Positions 1 to 12,496 of a stretch of DNA of 64,000 nucleotides are shown here, piece after piece. This DNA comes from Musa acuminata AAA Group (lineage: Eukaryota; Streptophyta; Magnoliopsida; Zingiberales; Musaceae), in assembly GCF_036884655.1 (NCBI RefSeq), contig NC_088347.1:15587001-15651000 (forward strand), in the 5' to 3' direction. The notes below the pieces were generated by a model that had not been told where the DNA came from, searched no databases, and saw only the letters and a list, made by a program, of their open reading frames with translations. How positions within the stretch are numbered: position 1 is the stretch's first letter; each line of letters starts with the position of its first letter. A program made the translations under genes and the position numbers.

Positions 1-10
1 TGCTCCCTAC

Positions 11-986
11 CTGAATAAACTGACTTGGGTTATAGCAACTAGGATTGCTAATACTAGCCAAAGATGGCAAGGAGCTCAGAAGGGAGTTAGCCTGGGGCTT
101 CCAGTATTCAGCAGCAATTGACTTCAGATGCTTGTTGTGACCAAAGGCAAAGCGAGCAAGAGCTGTTAAACATGTATATTTCATAAATCAAACTAAGCAA
201 ATTATTCATCAAAGTCAATTTTAATTTGCTATAAAGAAATGCAAAAATGTTGTAAAGCCATGAAGAGGTAAATTCCCCAGCAAAATAAGAACCCAAAAAA
301 GGACCTTAAGAGAATCTAGATTTTCAGGTACACTAAGAATGTTTTGATAGTTACACATACCAACAGCAACCTCAGCCCTAACCAAAGGACTTCCATCTGC
401 AGCAACTTGCAGAAGACTTCTAATAATACTCAGCTCAGATTTTATTTTTTCATCAACATCAATGTCCTCAACACCTCCATGTCCCTCACCAAATGTGATG
501 GTTCCAACATCAATAAGAGTACCCAAAGCGTAAGCAGCAGCAGCTCTAACCTGACAAACAGATTTTAAAATACATTAGATTGAAATTGGAGGATTTCAAA
601 CATTGATTACAAATATACAAAAGAATTCCTACCTCAGGTTGTGGTTCCATCAATAAAGGAACAATTATCGATGGCCCATCTGCTTGCAGACCTATGATTT
701 GTGCTTCTGGAAAATCCTCCCAGAGTTTTCCCAGGCATAGACATAGCCACTGAAGAAGTAAAGGTTCTGTTTGCCCATCGCTTGGATTAGCGAGTTGCAA
801 ATGTTTCAAACAAACATGTATTAGATTTGCTTGAATGCATGCTTCTTGTCCTCGCCGATGTCCATCCACAACAACAGCTAAAACAAAAGCTGCCATTGCT
901 CGTTGCTCAGGATATGCATCCATGCTGTCCAGAAACCTGATAAAATATGTGTGACCTCCATCTTTCACCAGATCTACCTGACAAGA
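11..986 (-). CDS. RAPTOR1: RAPTOR exons 13-15 (HEAT repeats; gene runs off the left edge)
   Basis: Exons 633-986, 361-550 and 11-162. Exon 13 holds [32 protein letters not shown] and [16 protein letters not shown]. Exon 14 holds [11 protein letters not shown], an acidic DVDEKIKSE segment and [12 protein letters not shown]. Exon 15 starts [20 protein letters not shown] and ends FIQ before a GTAGGG donor at 10-5. Exon 14 ends in phase 1 and exon 15 supplies the CT that completes Ala. The remaining exons, including the WD40 propeller, lie to the left of base 1. Confidence 0.93.
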
Positions 987-3900
987 CTAATATTGCAGAA
1001 ACAATGTAAACTCTGAATTAGTCAATTAACATATAGCAGGCCAATCACAAATATAAAATTACCAAAGGCTTTGTTTTCTCCAGAATATCTTGAACCAAAC
1101 CAATTGATATAATTCAATTAGATCTACAACAAAATAAGAATTGACAGAAACACTATAATCCATGGTACACTATCTTGAAGTAATATACCTTATCAAGCGC
1201 AAGAATCTTGGTCCAGATGAACACAAGAATTTGACGTAATTCAGTTGCAGTAGTTTGTAAAAGCTTTAGAACATAAGGAAATATCCCAACAGACAAGGCC
1301 TGAAAGAACCAAGGTTTTCAAATGAAATAAATTAGAACAGAAGTATAATTACATGTGCAAATAATGGAACAAAGACTAGAAATTGGCAATCACAGACCAG
1401 ATCCACAGCCCAAGGTCCCATATCAAGGAATCTTCCTAACAGTACCAACGCTCGGAATCGATGAGATTGGCTTAACAAAACCTAGAGGAAAAACAATAAA
1501 AGAATTAATTCAGCAACACTCAGGAGACCAACAAAGTAGAAGAGGAAATTGTAAAAACAATATGGAAAGTAAATCTGTTGTTAAGGACAAGAGAAATAAA
1601 TTATTCTCCATTATTTCTCAATGCTATTTTTTATACAATTTCATATCTTCTAGCTTCAAAATTTTTAAAAAAGTTATATATCTTATGAAATATTAAGCTA
1701 ACAAATTTTGGCATATAACATAGCTAAAACCTTGAATTTTATGTTCTGTTTCACTACAACAAATTTTGGCATATAACATATGAAATATTCTTTTTATTTT
1801 TATAACTTTTAAACAATTTTCAAGATCAATTCCAATCCTGCCAATCTGATCCAACCGGTTCTGCCAATCCAATTATATCATCCCAATCCAATCCGATCTT
1901 GATGCCAATCTTGCAAACTATAAAAAAATGTTCATGCATATAGTTGCCTTACATATGCAAAAAGAACACTTCCAAATAGATAAAAATGGTCGCCTTAATC
2001 AATATCCGCATGCAAAGTTGCAAAAGAGAGGAATGCACTGACTTTTCTGTAGCACTGCAGCTGCCTAACTCCACTATACTATCACTAGTAGCTTCCTCAT
2101 CACAAAATATTAGATTGCACTAAACAATCTAGCTTGTTCGTTTTAGACAAACCTAAGGTATAAATTACATCATACAAACCCTCTTTTGTTGGTAAAAAAT
2201 TAGCCGTTTACAAACTTATTGTGGTATATTTTTCACTTCCTGATTCAAGTATGGTGATATTACTAAATCCTGGCAATTCCAATATGGAGGTTCCCAGGCA
2301 GACATAATATTTTTTTATAACATTTCCTGGAGTGAATTACACACAATATAACAAGTAAAATAGAAAAATGCAACAGGACAGCAGAACCAGCAAAGCGAAT
2401 TTGCTTTAGCATATAAGACAAAATACTAAACAAAATGATAGGAAATGGGGATGTTCCTCTATCTTGAGCACTTACCTGGAGAACTATCGGCAACTGCTCT
2501 GGTGGCTTCTTATGCTCAGAACCATGATCCAGCCACACCTCAAAAGCTGTCAATTGCTCGGTGAAAAATGGGCTTGGCTGATGTAAACAAGTCAAAATAT
2601 CAATCAGCAGCATAAGAATGATAACATAAAGAAAGCAACCCATGATACTATATGAGCAATTTGCCCATTCTATAGTCTTCAGCAAGATGCTAAGACAGAA
2701 AATTAGAAGATATGATAAACAATGTCAAAGAAAACTGATACCTGAAATTCTGCATTTGGATCGGCAATCAACTGTGGAAGCTTAGACAAGCAAATCTCAG
2801 CAGCCATGTCCCATGCATCCCTGAAACAGGTATCACTTATGCTAGAACACAGCCTCATAAAAGTGTACAATATTACACAAATGATACAGAGAAATAAATA
2901 AAGATAGGTTCCACATAGCTACCACATATGGTGCTGATGAGTTGGTGGCAACAATGGATATGAAACAGGAGAGCAATTTGCAGCCCGCATTATTCGCTCA
3001 GCAAGTAGGAAATTTCGAAAAAGACTTGCAACTAGAAGATCTTGCCGAAACAACCTCTGAAAAAGATCTGCACAATTACATTAAAACTTTTGAACACCAT
3101 CCTTCATCTTACTGGAAATTCAGAAAGAAAACCAATTCTAATACCATGAGGTAGGACATTCCATGCAATTGTGTCAGTGACAGCAGTAAAAATCCAATTC
3201 AACTCTCCTAGAAGTGTCTTTCGGTCATTTTGACGACCAGGAATTTGATCAATAAGAGAGTAACTAAGAGAACCACGGAGTAAAGAGCGAGAGCAAAACC
3301 TGAAAGAAAAGAAGGGGCTATGTTACTTTAAATGTAGTACAAGAAGTTACCAGAAATTGCAAATGCTTACATAAATTCATGAAAAATATTCTTTCTTTTA
3401 AACAGTGTACAAAAATAGAACAAAAGATCAAGCTTAAAAGTTCTACGTGGTACACAAAATTGTAGATGAAATGAATATGTCATGATAACAGAACCACTAA
3501 AATTCATGAGCAAGTACTTGAGATCAATTTTTAAGAAGCACATACAGAAAAAAGGAAAGAAAACTGACCATCGCAATGCCATTTTAATTGGAGTGGTCAA
3601 GCAGGATGTGAACACATCAGCAGGAAATTCAGCACTCTGTGGAAGGGTTTCATGAGCTTCACAAGCAGCAAGCAGAATACAGTCCTTTGATGATGAAACC
3701 GTGGCACCAGAAGAATTCCACTCTTGGCGCTGGGTACCAAAGAACAAGATTCAAAGATCATCAAAACATTGTATACCAACAAAAATTGCGCATTGAGAAA
3801 CTGTGGTTAAAATAGTGAACCTCTAAAAAACCACTGATAATCATCCCCGCCGCAGAGCAGTCAAAGACATATATTGATGGTGTTTTAAGCCAAGAATCAA

Positions 3901-6900
3901 GCTCACTAATTGGCAATGGAATATATTGTGTATAACTCTGTTTACAAGGAAAAATATATCAGACAATTAAACATCTAGACAAAAGTAAAAAATCGGGCAT
4001 AAATCACTATACTAGTATTATGGAGAAAAACCTTGTTGAAAACCCAAATTTCTCCATTAGCAGTAGGCTTTGGTACTCCATGCCCATTATAATGGAAGAG
4101 AACTCTTTCTGACCTAGCATATTTGCGACAGGTATTGCAGAGCTTCTTTACTTCCTCCACAGTAGGATCCAGTTGAAGTTTATAACGAGCCTGCCATCCG
4201 GTCAAAGGTCATATCTACACCCAATGGTAAATACAATGTGTAATACAACAGCACCAAAGGTCAATTTTGGCTTTACCCGAGGTTGCCAACGCTCATATTG
4301 AGCATGCAATGCCTTTCCAATTGTTTCAAGGGCTTTGGGAGCAGCCATAGAATGTGGATCTGGTTAAGAACAAGAAAATATTCAAGTTTAGAAAGTTGAT
4401 AGCAACTCAAAGTTAAAAGTGCGATCAACATTATAGAATATTAGCCAGAACAGCCTACACAAATTAACTTCTACATGCTCACATATGATAGTGCATCAAA
4501 CACTGACCCAAAAAGTGAATCTGCAAAGCAAAGCCCTCAAGTATAAGATCATAATAGACCATGCAAAAGAAGTTCAAAATCAACCAAAAAAAAAAAAAAA
4601 CTGTAGCCTGAGTAAAAAAACATAGGAAATGTCACCACGCGACAACTTCTGATTTTTAAAAAAAATTATTCAGCCAAGAAAATTTGGTCCCACATCACTG
4701 AGTTGCATAACTAAAGGAAACATATTAAATTTTACAAATCCATCATCAGAGTAACTGCAAAATGTTGTGCAACTGCAAAGTCAGAACTATTATATAATTA
4801 GCCTGATCTCCAATACCAATAATGCACAGATTAGTTACTAGTGATCAAAGCAAACACAAACATTACAATAATATGTTATTCCTGAAGTGATCAAACACTG
4901 TTATCTATCAACTTAACATGGATGATTCTGAGTAAAACAAACCCAATTGCAGCAGCAAGATAAGCAGCAATTGAATAATTGAAGAGAACTTACATAGAAA
5001 CATTGTGTAACTAAACTATAAATAGCCAGCAAGAAAGACAGCTGGCGTAAGAAGTACAAAACAAAAAAAGGCAGCATACTTGATAACATGTAAAAGGTAT
5101 TTGAGCATATGTGAGCCAGTAGATCAACATATAGCGAGTAAAAGTAACCATACTTAACAAGACAAACTGATGCAGGAGCAATTTAATTTATATATTATCT
5201 GAATAAATTTTATTAGTTAGAGATTATTTGCATATGTGATAAGTTGTTAGATGACAACATCTACTCAAGGTGAAGAAAAAGGAAACAAATGCAGAAAAGA
5301 GTGAAAGAAAACAAATTCGTTATGGAATGAAGATTGTAAATCTTGATGAAAGATTTTAAAGATTCATCTCTGCATATATGGAAGTTTATGAATTAATAAT
5401 ATCGTCAAACAAAGGAAGATTATCCTTCAAATCAAATCAAAAATATTATCTTCTTCGAAGAAAGGAACAGATCATATATTTGATTTGATGTGATTGTAAT
5501 TTAGTAATTTTCTTTTTATTCTTGTACTTGAGCCTATAAAAAGGGGTTAGAACATTGTAATGCATCAATGAGAGATGAATTAATGAATCGTGTTATTTTC
5601 TCACCTTGTGTGTAAGTAGTGTGAGGCCACAATTATGTTTCTAATGGTAAAATTCAATCATCCACATGTGAGACGCGGAGGTGCGAGGCTCTCATCATGA
5701 GAGTTCGCTCCTTGAGCCAAAAGCGAGTCTAGTAGTTATCGCTTTATGTTTTTCAATTATCTTTCAGTTCTTATCTCTTTTTTTCTCTCTTTTTATCTCT
5801 CTATCATAAAAAAAAATCCATTGCTACTCGTCCTACATCACAAGCAACCTAAAAGATCCAACAGACAAGAAAGGAAAAGAAGCATGAAGTACAAGATCCT
5901 CGACATGATCAGCACCTCAATGCTACAAAGAAAAGATGATGCATCTCAATAAAAACCGAGTCAAATTTCAGTTAAATTGGTTATGTTGACTCAATTTTTT
6001 TTATATATTCTTAAAGGATTTAAAGTATTCCATGAGCAGATTATGGGTGGTGGTCCCTATGTCAAAATGCTAATCTTAGTATCATTACTTCAGCATTCTC
6101 CTTTAGTTAAAAATTGGAAATATACAACTTAAATCTTAGCTCGAGGGAGTTCCAGTTGTGTTTAAATTGGAAAGACAAGGTTTAAGTCCTCCACCAGTCT
6201 TAGGAGGGACTAAACTCTTCCATTTAGTATGAGTGAAGCATTACATGCTGAAATATTACTGATATAATGGACTATTAACAGAGTCGGTTCTTTATGATTG
6301 ACACCTTATTTTTACCTTCCTCTCTCCTTCTTTATGCTTGATTCATGTTTGTAGCATACTTGCTTTTCATGGCTTCAATCAAGGATAGCAATGAGGTGTG
6401 GAGCTGCCTAGCTCTCCACTGCCCACTGTGAATTTACAAGCCCTCTTCTCCATCTCAACATGGGGAACCCATTGTGGTCCACCACAGCACATCGCCAACC
6501 TCTTTTCAGGTATGCTTCCTCCTCCACCGCCTCCTTTCTTCCTCCTTACTCCTGTTCGTCTTCCTCCATCACTTCCTCTTCCTCCTCTTCTTCCACCACT
6601 TCCTCTTCTCATTCTTCCTCTTTAGTACCTACTGTTCACACTGGCATCAGCACTAATGGTATGTATCGGTCCAGCTGGGACCAGTACAATGTCTGGTATG
6701 AGCTTGCAATCCTTGGGTTCAATCCCCTTGTTTTTTACAAGCCCACTGTGAATTTACAAGCCCTCTTCTCCATCTCGACACGGGGAACCCATTGTGGTCC
6801 ACCACAGCACATCGCCAACATCTTTTCAGGTATGCTTCCTCCTCCACCGCCTCCTTCTTTCGTCCTCCTTACTCCTGTTCGTCTTCCTCCATCACTTCCT

Positions 6901-9900
6901 CTTCCTCCTCTTCTTCCACCGCTTCCTCTTCTCATTCTTCCTCTTTAGTACCTACTGTTTACACTGGCATCAGCACTAATGGTATGTATCGGTCCAGCTG
7001 GGACCAGTACAATGTCTGGTATGAGCTTGCATTCCTTGGTTTCAATCCCCTTGTTTTTTACTCATTTGCTACATTTATCCTATGATAGATCCACAAATCA
7101 AATTATGGCACTGTCCAATTGATCCAAACAATTGACCACTGAGCTTTTGACCCTCTTTAACAGCAATTAAAACATGTGGTGACAATCCTGCAAATTTACC
7201 TCAAAAACAGAAAGAATACCAAGAGAAAGTAAACCGGAATAATTATAACTTCAAAGGACTAAGATAATTGATTACCTACACAATCATAACAATTCTTCCG
7301 TATGGCTGACACAACCAATCAAATCTTATTATAATAACAATTCATCCAAAAGATTAACAACATATCCAGTCTTAATCTTATAGATTTATTTGACAATCAT
7401 CACAATTCATCTAAAAGGCTGACAGTCACAATTCATCTAAAAGGCTGACAGTCAATCCAATTAGATTAGGCCAATATCCTATCGAGGGATCAAAGCATCA
7501 CTTTTCTTGGAATGAGAAGACCAATTGTAGCCATAATGAACAAGAAATGTCCCTAGTAATATCCCTCAAATTGTAAAAATATATGTACCAGGCACCAATG
7601 TAGCTTCCGTTACTAGACTATGAAGTGTGACTTGAAGATACTATTTCTATAAGCAGTAGAAAAAAATGTTGCAACTTCAGATAAGAACTCACCTCAACCA
7701 GCCTGAAAATATCCACAAACTAAAACAGATTTAAATTGGTCTACAAGATCTCATATTTCCTGATTCTGTACATGAAAATTTTGGAGAACTTAAATTCCAT
7801 ACTTTGGTGCTACTACCCAAGTAAAAGATTGATAATTTGGGGAAGCAATGAAAAACCTTAGAAGCAATTTCTAGTTTCATCTATGCATAAGACAAATGTC
7901 AAAGAGCCTTCTATACTGTAAACATGAACAGCGCCCCCTATAACAATTACTAGCTTATGCAATTAGGAAAGAATCCTTAACTGGTAGTACAGCAGCACTC
8001 AGCTATATGGTAACAAACTATTTATCCTTTTAGGTTTCACATTCAAATCTTAGAGGATGAGTGATAAGGTTGCTAGTTTGCGATCTAGGAAATTGCTCCT
8101 TTGCGATCTAGGAGACAAGGATACAAGTCACAAAAAAATTCTCTAAATATAGAGGTAAGGTAAGGCTAAGTATATTGTCCCTCACCAGATCCCATAGAGT
8201 TCCTTGTGCACCGGGTTTGCCCATAGTTCAAATATTATCAGAACTAAAGTCAATCAAAACAATAACAAAGATTCTTTCAGTAAAATAAGCCAGACACTAG
8301 TATCAATAAATATTGAATTACCAAGCCTAATTGTTCCTTTTCTTTTTGGAACAACCATGAAATAAAGAAAACAATTGAGGCTATCAAATTAATAGGTAAC
8401 AGCAACTCTGACTTGAACTATAGGACAACATGATGTTGTTCTGCAGAATGTGCTTGCAAAGAGAATTCCAAAAAATTGAGAACTAATATCACACATCAAG
8501 AAGAGAAATTCTTTGTAGTATAAGTTAAATCAAACTGAGGTTTTTAAATTTGGGTGTTGGACCCATGCTGGTCCTAGCCCAGACCGGTATGGGTCCAACG
8601 ATGCCGGCATATCATGTACATACAAACTGAGTTCCAAGAAAACATGAAAAAGGCTGAAAATATAAAAAAATTAGCACCTTGTATAAGCCATGTACTGGTA
8701 CTGATCATGTACCTGGCATACTGCTCGGTTTACCATGTTCCACGAGTTGATAAGTTATCGAATCAGTAAAGGAACCCTACCAAACGACATGGTTCTCCCT
8801 TTCACCAGGACTGGTGGTGGACACATACAGGTATGGCCAGCAACCAATAAGGGTCTGGTATGCAAAATAGCATTCCTTGCTGGGAGGTGTTGCAAACCTT
8901 CCTTTAAATCACTCGCCAGATTATCCTTCCGATTTGCATAATTGAAGCTAAGTTATGACGTCAAAAGCATCAACTATTTTACCATAGGTTTCATGCTTTA
9001 AAACCATAAAGACTGTAACCATGCAACAACCTATCAGCAATTATCCTTAATAGTTGCATATGTCAACTTCTTGGAAGCAATTTAAGTGCTCCTTGCCATT
9101 CACATGCCACTTGACCAAAGACAAGAATGGTACCAAGTGACAAGGCCTAAAAGCCCAGTCTGGTATTGGACTCAACACCTCTCCAGACAACTATGTGGTA
9201 CAGTATTTTGGGAGGTAGCTAACTATATGCTCTAGTACCAGTCTTTGGTCAGAACAACTAATACCATTAGCATGTATCACCCGACCGGTATGTGAGACTT
9301 TGTCATGTACCAGCATCAAGGTAGCAATAAGAAATCTCCAGAAACAAGAAGTGTGCAGGTCACCAAGTATTATCCATACACAATGCATCATACATGATTA
9401 GTTATGGCATGCAGCAACAGGAATGATAAAGAGGAAAGCAATACATGACTTGACAAAAATTAAGGAGTAGAAAAAGAAGAGGAGAAAGGATTACTTCTCA
9501 TAAGAATAAATGCATATATTTTGTTGTATTTAATTATTATTATTATTATTATTATGGCAGCCAAAACATAAAAAACATGACTTGGCAACATTAGAATAAA
9601 AAGCATCCAGTGAGATAGCAGATGGGGAATAAGGAAAAAGTGGTAGAAGTCTCAAATCACCTATCCAACATTCCATTCGAGCACATGGAGATATTTTTAT
9701 AACGTCAGGCGGGTCAACACCAATATTTAAACATAACACAAGCGCAACGCACCCAGTCTTCAGCTGCACTACAAAACTTATTATTAAACTAATATGCAAA
9801 TTGAACATCAAAATTCAGTTAAAAACAGAAAGGAATACCAGGACACTTTCATCAGCAATACTTATGTATTAAACTATGGGAACCACAATGTAGGAACAAT

Positions 9901-12496
9901 CTTTTATCTATTATAATATCACCACCAGAATGAAGGAATAATCTGAAAATAAGAAGAAAAGTCACAGACATAATTTTTCTACAGGGTCCAGAAGCTAACC
10001 AAAGAGAGACTTAAAAAAAAAAAATCAAATTGTTATCTTTACATGCAAAAGTTTGATAAATCAAAAACAAGTGATGGACACACAAGGAGACAATTAGCAT
10101 CAAAATTAGCAGCCTTGATCTCGATGTAAAATGCATTTGGTTTAAAATGTCTGATGCCCACACATTCCCTCAAGGCCCAAAGCCATGTCCAGGAAGCAAA
10201 TAAAAAAGAATGCAGAAAAGCATTGCACAATCCCAATGATACTGATATATAAGGAGGAAAAAAAGTGGGTTACCTGTTCATTCAACACAACAATTGTATT
10301 AAGTAGTAACAATCAAGAATCCAAATGAAGAAAACTACTGTCTATTAAAATTTCAGCAAGAAATATTTTCAAATTTATTAATAATCTCTGCGGCAAGAAA
10401 TCTCTGTTTAAAAAGTGCACCGTCTGACTACGAGAGGTACCACTATTTGATGGCATGACAAATGTAGTGTCCTTTCAAGAACTAAAATAAACAAATCTTA
10501 CATTATAGCAGGCAAACCTTATCAGATCCAGAAATTTGCAAAACGCAAGCAAATACAACCTCTTACTTTAATACAAGTTAAAACCAAGGTTTTAAAGACT
10601 ACTCTTATACCAGGTTCAATAATCCATCGGATAGGTACATCATGATCTACCAAATAGTATACCCACTCATACTATGTGGTATCATTAAATTAAAATAAAT
10701 AAAAAAATGAGTAGTATATGTACCAGTACAAGCTACATATTTTGACATCAATACTAGGTCACACGGTAAAGTACCAATCAGTATGCATTGGTCCAATCAG
10801 TACTAAAAACCTCCATTAAAACTAAAATAGGCACTTTCTAATATACTTTTTCCCCACTAGCAGTTCCATTGTTTCCAACAATGGCATCTCAATCAATTAA
10901 ATCAGGATGAGTGTCAGTTTTATTTTTTAATATACAACAGCAATATGTGCCAGTTTCCTATAGGATCTACAAATAGGCAAATTACTTGAGGATCTAATCA
11001 TGATGTGGTATATGAGAAAGCAATCATGCTATTGTCATTATATTGCATATTATCATGGAGTCACCATGTATGTGGAAATTAAAATCATGAAATAGTTTCA
11101 AACTGGGCCTCAATGTTAAAAGATCTATCAATTTGGAAAGACAAAAGGCTTCTCATAAAATGCTTCCCCCATCATATTGTGTTAAACAGATTGACTAGAT
11201 TCATAGGTCTTACCATCCTAACAAGGTCATCATAGCTACCAAAATCCATATCCAAAATGCACTTGTTCTTTTTAATGTCCTAAATAACAAAGATTTGTTC
11301 TTCCCATAATTTCAACTTGTATTGCCTCGTAATATTTTTCCCATATTTTTAAATTTTACTAAAGAAAAAATTGTTGAATGCAAGAGCATAGACATAAAGA
11401 TGTGCTCTCCATAGTTTCCAATTTCAAGAGGTTCAATCTTCAGCATGCTACAGATCTGAACAAGAATGTTGAGTTATTTACTATGACCAAGCGATAGATC
11501 TTTGTTATGAGAACATCACTGCAAAGTGAAAAATCAAATAACAGACATTAGCAAACAAGTAAACCCTTTTTGCAACCAAGCGACTCATGGTTTCAATCAA
11601 AAATACACAGTACAAAGAACTTAATCAGTCATCTGCGCATGATGTATGATTGATATTGGCTGATATACTCCCCTTCTATGGCAGAAGTTCAGCAAAATGC
11701 AAGTATTCCGATCTCTTCTAACCAATTTCAGTGAAAAATTGAATCCCTCCCCACGAAAAAAAAAAAAAAAGAATAATAAAAGGTTTGTGCATTTTTCATT
11801 TCTATTTCCAATATTGATTTTGTTCTTGTGGTTCTCCTTTCAAGAAAATCAGTTATCCACCTCGTGATGTATGATTGATACAGGTTGTATGTTCCCTTTC
11901 AATTGCAGAAAGTCCAGAAAAAAGCAAGTATTCTAAGCTCTTCTGACTAATTTAAGTGAAAAACCAAATCACTCTCCAAGGAAAAAAATGAATAATATGT
12001 TTGTGCATTTTTTGTTTCTGTTTCCAAGAATTCCTTTGTTCTTCTGGTCCTCTTTTCAAGGAGTGCTCTTGCTCAACAATAGCACCACCAACGATCAGAC
12101 AGAACCACAAACACCATTTATTCACCATGGAAGACTACGAAAGCATATGAGTTGAAAGGCAAACCGAAAAGGCATTGGAAAACACATTACCCGGTCCTTG
12201 GGCCGCCACTTAGACACCAACCCGTTATCCGAGGGCCCCACTGCGGCGCAATCCTCGAAGCCCTCGTGCCGGAAATCGGACAGCACGACCGTGTGCGGCA
12301 AGTACACCATGCTGGTGGCCGCAGCGGACGCCCTTACCGCTAGGATACCCCCGGCCGGGGTAGCCACCTCAGGCTCGCTCCCCTCCGCGGCTGTGGCCCC
12401 GTCCCCGTCCTCCCGGCCGGAGAACTCATCCAAATGGTTCGAAACGGACGCCGAAGACCCGGACAACCCGGACGCCATCAGATCTCCCAACGCCAT
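11..12496 (-). CDS. RAPTOR1: RAPTOR, regulatory-associated protein of TOR, 5' half (15 exons; continues beyond base 1)
   Basis: Scaffold subunit of TOR complex 1, a cytoplasmic protein that presents substrates to TOR kinase. Exons on the minus strand, in transcript order: 12191-12496, 9661-9763, 4277-4359, 4032-4190, 3821-3937, 3569-3729, 3145-3299, 2923-3067, 2742-2820, 2476-2577, 1398-1481, 1189-1299, 633-986, 361-550, 11-162. All junctions are GT-AG and the phases add up to 767 uninterrupted codons. The start at 12496 gives the plant RAPTOR N terminus MALGDLM; an in-frame ATG 72 bp upstream (12568) would add 24 residues and is less likely. Visible domains: low-complexity N terminus (1-90), caspase-like RNC domain (about 103-310), then HEAT-type alpha-helical repeats. 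Plant RAPTOR proteins are about 1,340 aa, so some 57% is present; the WD40 propeller lies outside. No stop or frameshift is seen, so the gene looks intact. The symbol follows plant usage; the paralogue number cannot be decided. Confidence 0.95.
1189..2820 (-). CDS. RAPTOR1: RAPTOR exons 9-12 (HEAT-like helical repeats)
   Basis: Exons 2742-2820, 2476-2577, 1398-1481 and 1189-1299. Conserved stretches are [58 protein letters not shown] and [16 protein letters not shown]. These match the alpha-solenoid after the RNC domain of plant RAPTOR. The intron between exons 10 and 11 (1482-2475) is about 1 kb, AT-rich, with no recognisable insertion. Exons 10-12 are all phase 0. Confidence 0.92.
2923..4359 (-). 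CDS. RAPTOR1: RAPTOR exons 3-8 (caspase-like RNC domain)
   Basis: Six exons (4277-4359, 4032-4190, 3821-3937, 3569-3729, 3145-3299, 2923-3067) separated by introns of 86-269 bp. Exon 4 carries [10 protein letters not shown] (about residues 197-206) and exon 5 carries FDCSAAG (about 243-249). In the family these are the His and Cys regions of the caspase-like fold, which is thought not to be an active protease. Exon 6 carries the conserved [14 protein letters not shown] and [10 protein letters not shown]. Exons 7-8 hold the segment that leads into the helical repeats ([20 protein letters not shown] and [13 protein letters not shown]). Phases: exon 6 ends in phase 2, exon 7 in phase 1, exon 8 in phase 2, and each is completed by the next exon. 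Confidence 0.93.
5168..5863 (+). mobile_element. probable solo LTR of a copia-type element in RAPTOR intron 2
   Basis: About 700 bp beginning TGATGCAGGAGC and ending GATCCAACA (TG...CA ends). It has a promoter-like TATAAAAAGG at about 5,536 followed by a transcript-leader-like stretch (ATTGTAATGCATC, then TCTCACC...GTGTG, then pyrimidine-rich sequence). No gag or pol lies next to it. Short words such as GACAA occur on both sides, but I cannot fix an exact target duplication, so the boundaries are approximate. Confidence 0.5.
6420..7062. repeat. 320-bp tandem duplication, two copies
   Basis: Copy 1 is about 6,421-6,740 and copy 2 about 6,741-7,062, both opening GCCCACTGTGAATTTACAAG. Each has a CACCACAGCACATCGCCAAC word, a long CCTC/TTCC pyrimidine tract, then GGTATGTATCGGTCCAGCTG. 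They differ by few substitutions and a small indel, so the duplication looks fairly recent. Apparent Ser/Pro-rich ORFs here are by-products of the tract. Confidence 0.9.
9532..9555. repeat. (TAT)n microsatellite
   Basis: About eight TAT/ATT units in RAPTOR intron 2, about 100 bp on the transcript-upstream side of nothing coding and on the downstream side of exon 2. A likely length-polymorphic marker. Confidence 0.9.
9661..9763 (-). CDS. RAPTOR1: RAPTOR exon 2 (start of RNC domain)
   Basis: Codes [13 protein letters not shown] and [14 protein letters not shown], which open the caspase-like RAPTOR N-terminal conserved domain. Acceptor CAG is at 9766-9764 and donor GTGAT starts at 9660. It ends in phase 1; the leftover G joins AT of exon 3 to make Asp. 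The exon is isolated between a 2.4-kb and a 5.3-kb intron, so ab initio gene callers could easily miss it. Confidence 0.92.
9764..12190 (-). other. RAPTOR intron 1
   Basis: A 2.4-kb AT-rich intron with no supported ORF. It contains a ~224-bp imperfect tandem duplication near its 5' end (separate entry). Around 10,560-10,810 is a stretch rich in TACCAG/GGTAC-like words (for example GTACCAGTACAAGCTACATA) that resembles another at 8,560-8,940 in intron 2, so a short dispersed repeat family is possible. The rest shows nothing I can name. Confidence 0.7.
11641..12063. repeat. ~224-bp imperfect tandem duplication in RAPTOR intron 1
   Basis: Both copies begin GATGTATGATTGATA (11,641 and 11,865). 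They share, in order, a CAGAA...CAG(A/C)AAA segment, AAGCAAGTATTC or the like, an A-rich tract, TTTGTGCATTTTT and a final CCTCTTTTCAAG-type word. Copies are about 224 and 200 bp and visibly diverged, so the duplication is not recent. Confidence 0.75.
12191..12496 (-). CDS. RAPTOR1: RAPTOR exon 1 (start codon, variable N terminus)
   Basis: 102 codons from the start ATG at 12496-12494 to donor GTAATG (12190-12185). It opens with MALGDLM, which is conserved in plant RAPTOR. An Ala/Gly/Glu-rich variable stretch follows, then the conserved segment [10 protein letters not shown] and the exon end KWRPKDR. The exon is much more GC-rich than the introns around it, as is common for first exons of monocot genes. 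The upstream in-frame extension to 12568 shows no family similarity that I recognise. Confidence 0.92.

Larger units (their letters stand above)
4360..9660 (-). other. RAPTOR intron 2 (5.3 kb, repeat-bearing)
   Basis: The largest intron seen in this gene; most of the others are about 80-400 bp, apart from introns 1 (2.4 kb) and 10 (1 kb). It contains a probable solo LTR (5168-5863), a 320-bp tandem duplication with pyrimidine-rich blocks (6420-7062), repeat-like words such as GACCGGTATGGGTCCAACG around 8,560-8,940, and a TAT microsatellite (9532-9555). The remaining sequence (4,360-5,160, 5,870-6,400, 7,070-8,550, 8,950-9,530) is AT-rich with no supported gene. Confidence 0.7.

Noticed and set aside
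6379..6979. Pro/Ser/Leu-rich ORFs on both strands
   Set aside because: They arise from the pyrimidine tracts of a tandem duplication in a RAPTOR intron, with several overlapping frames and no domain.
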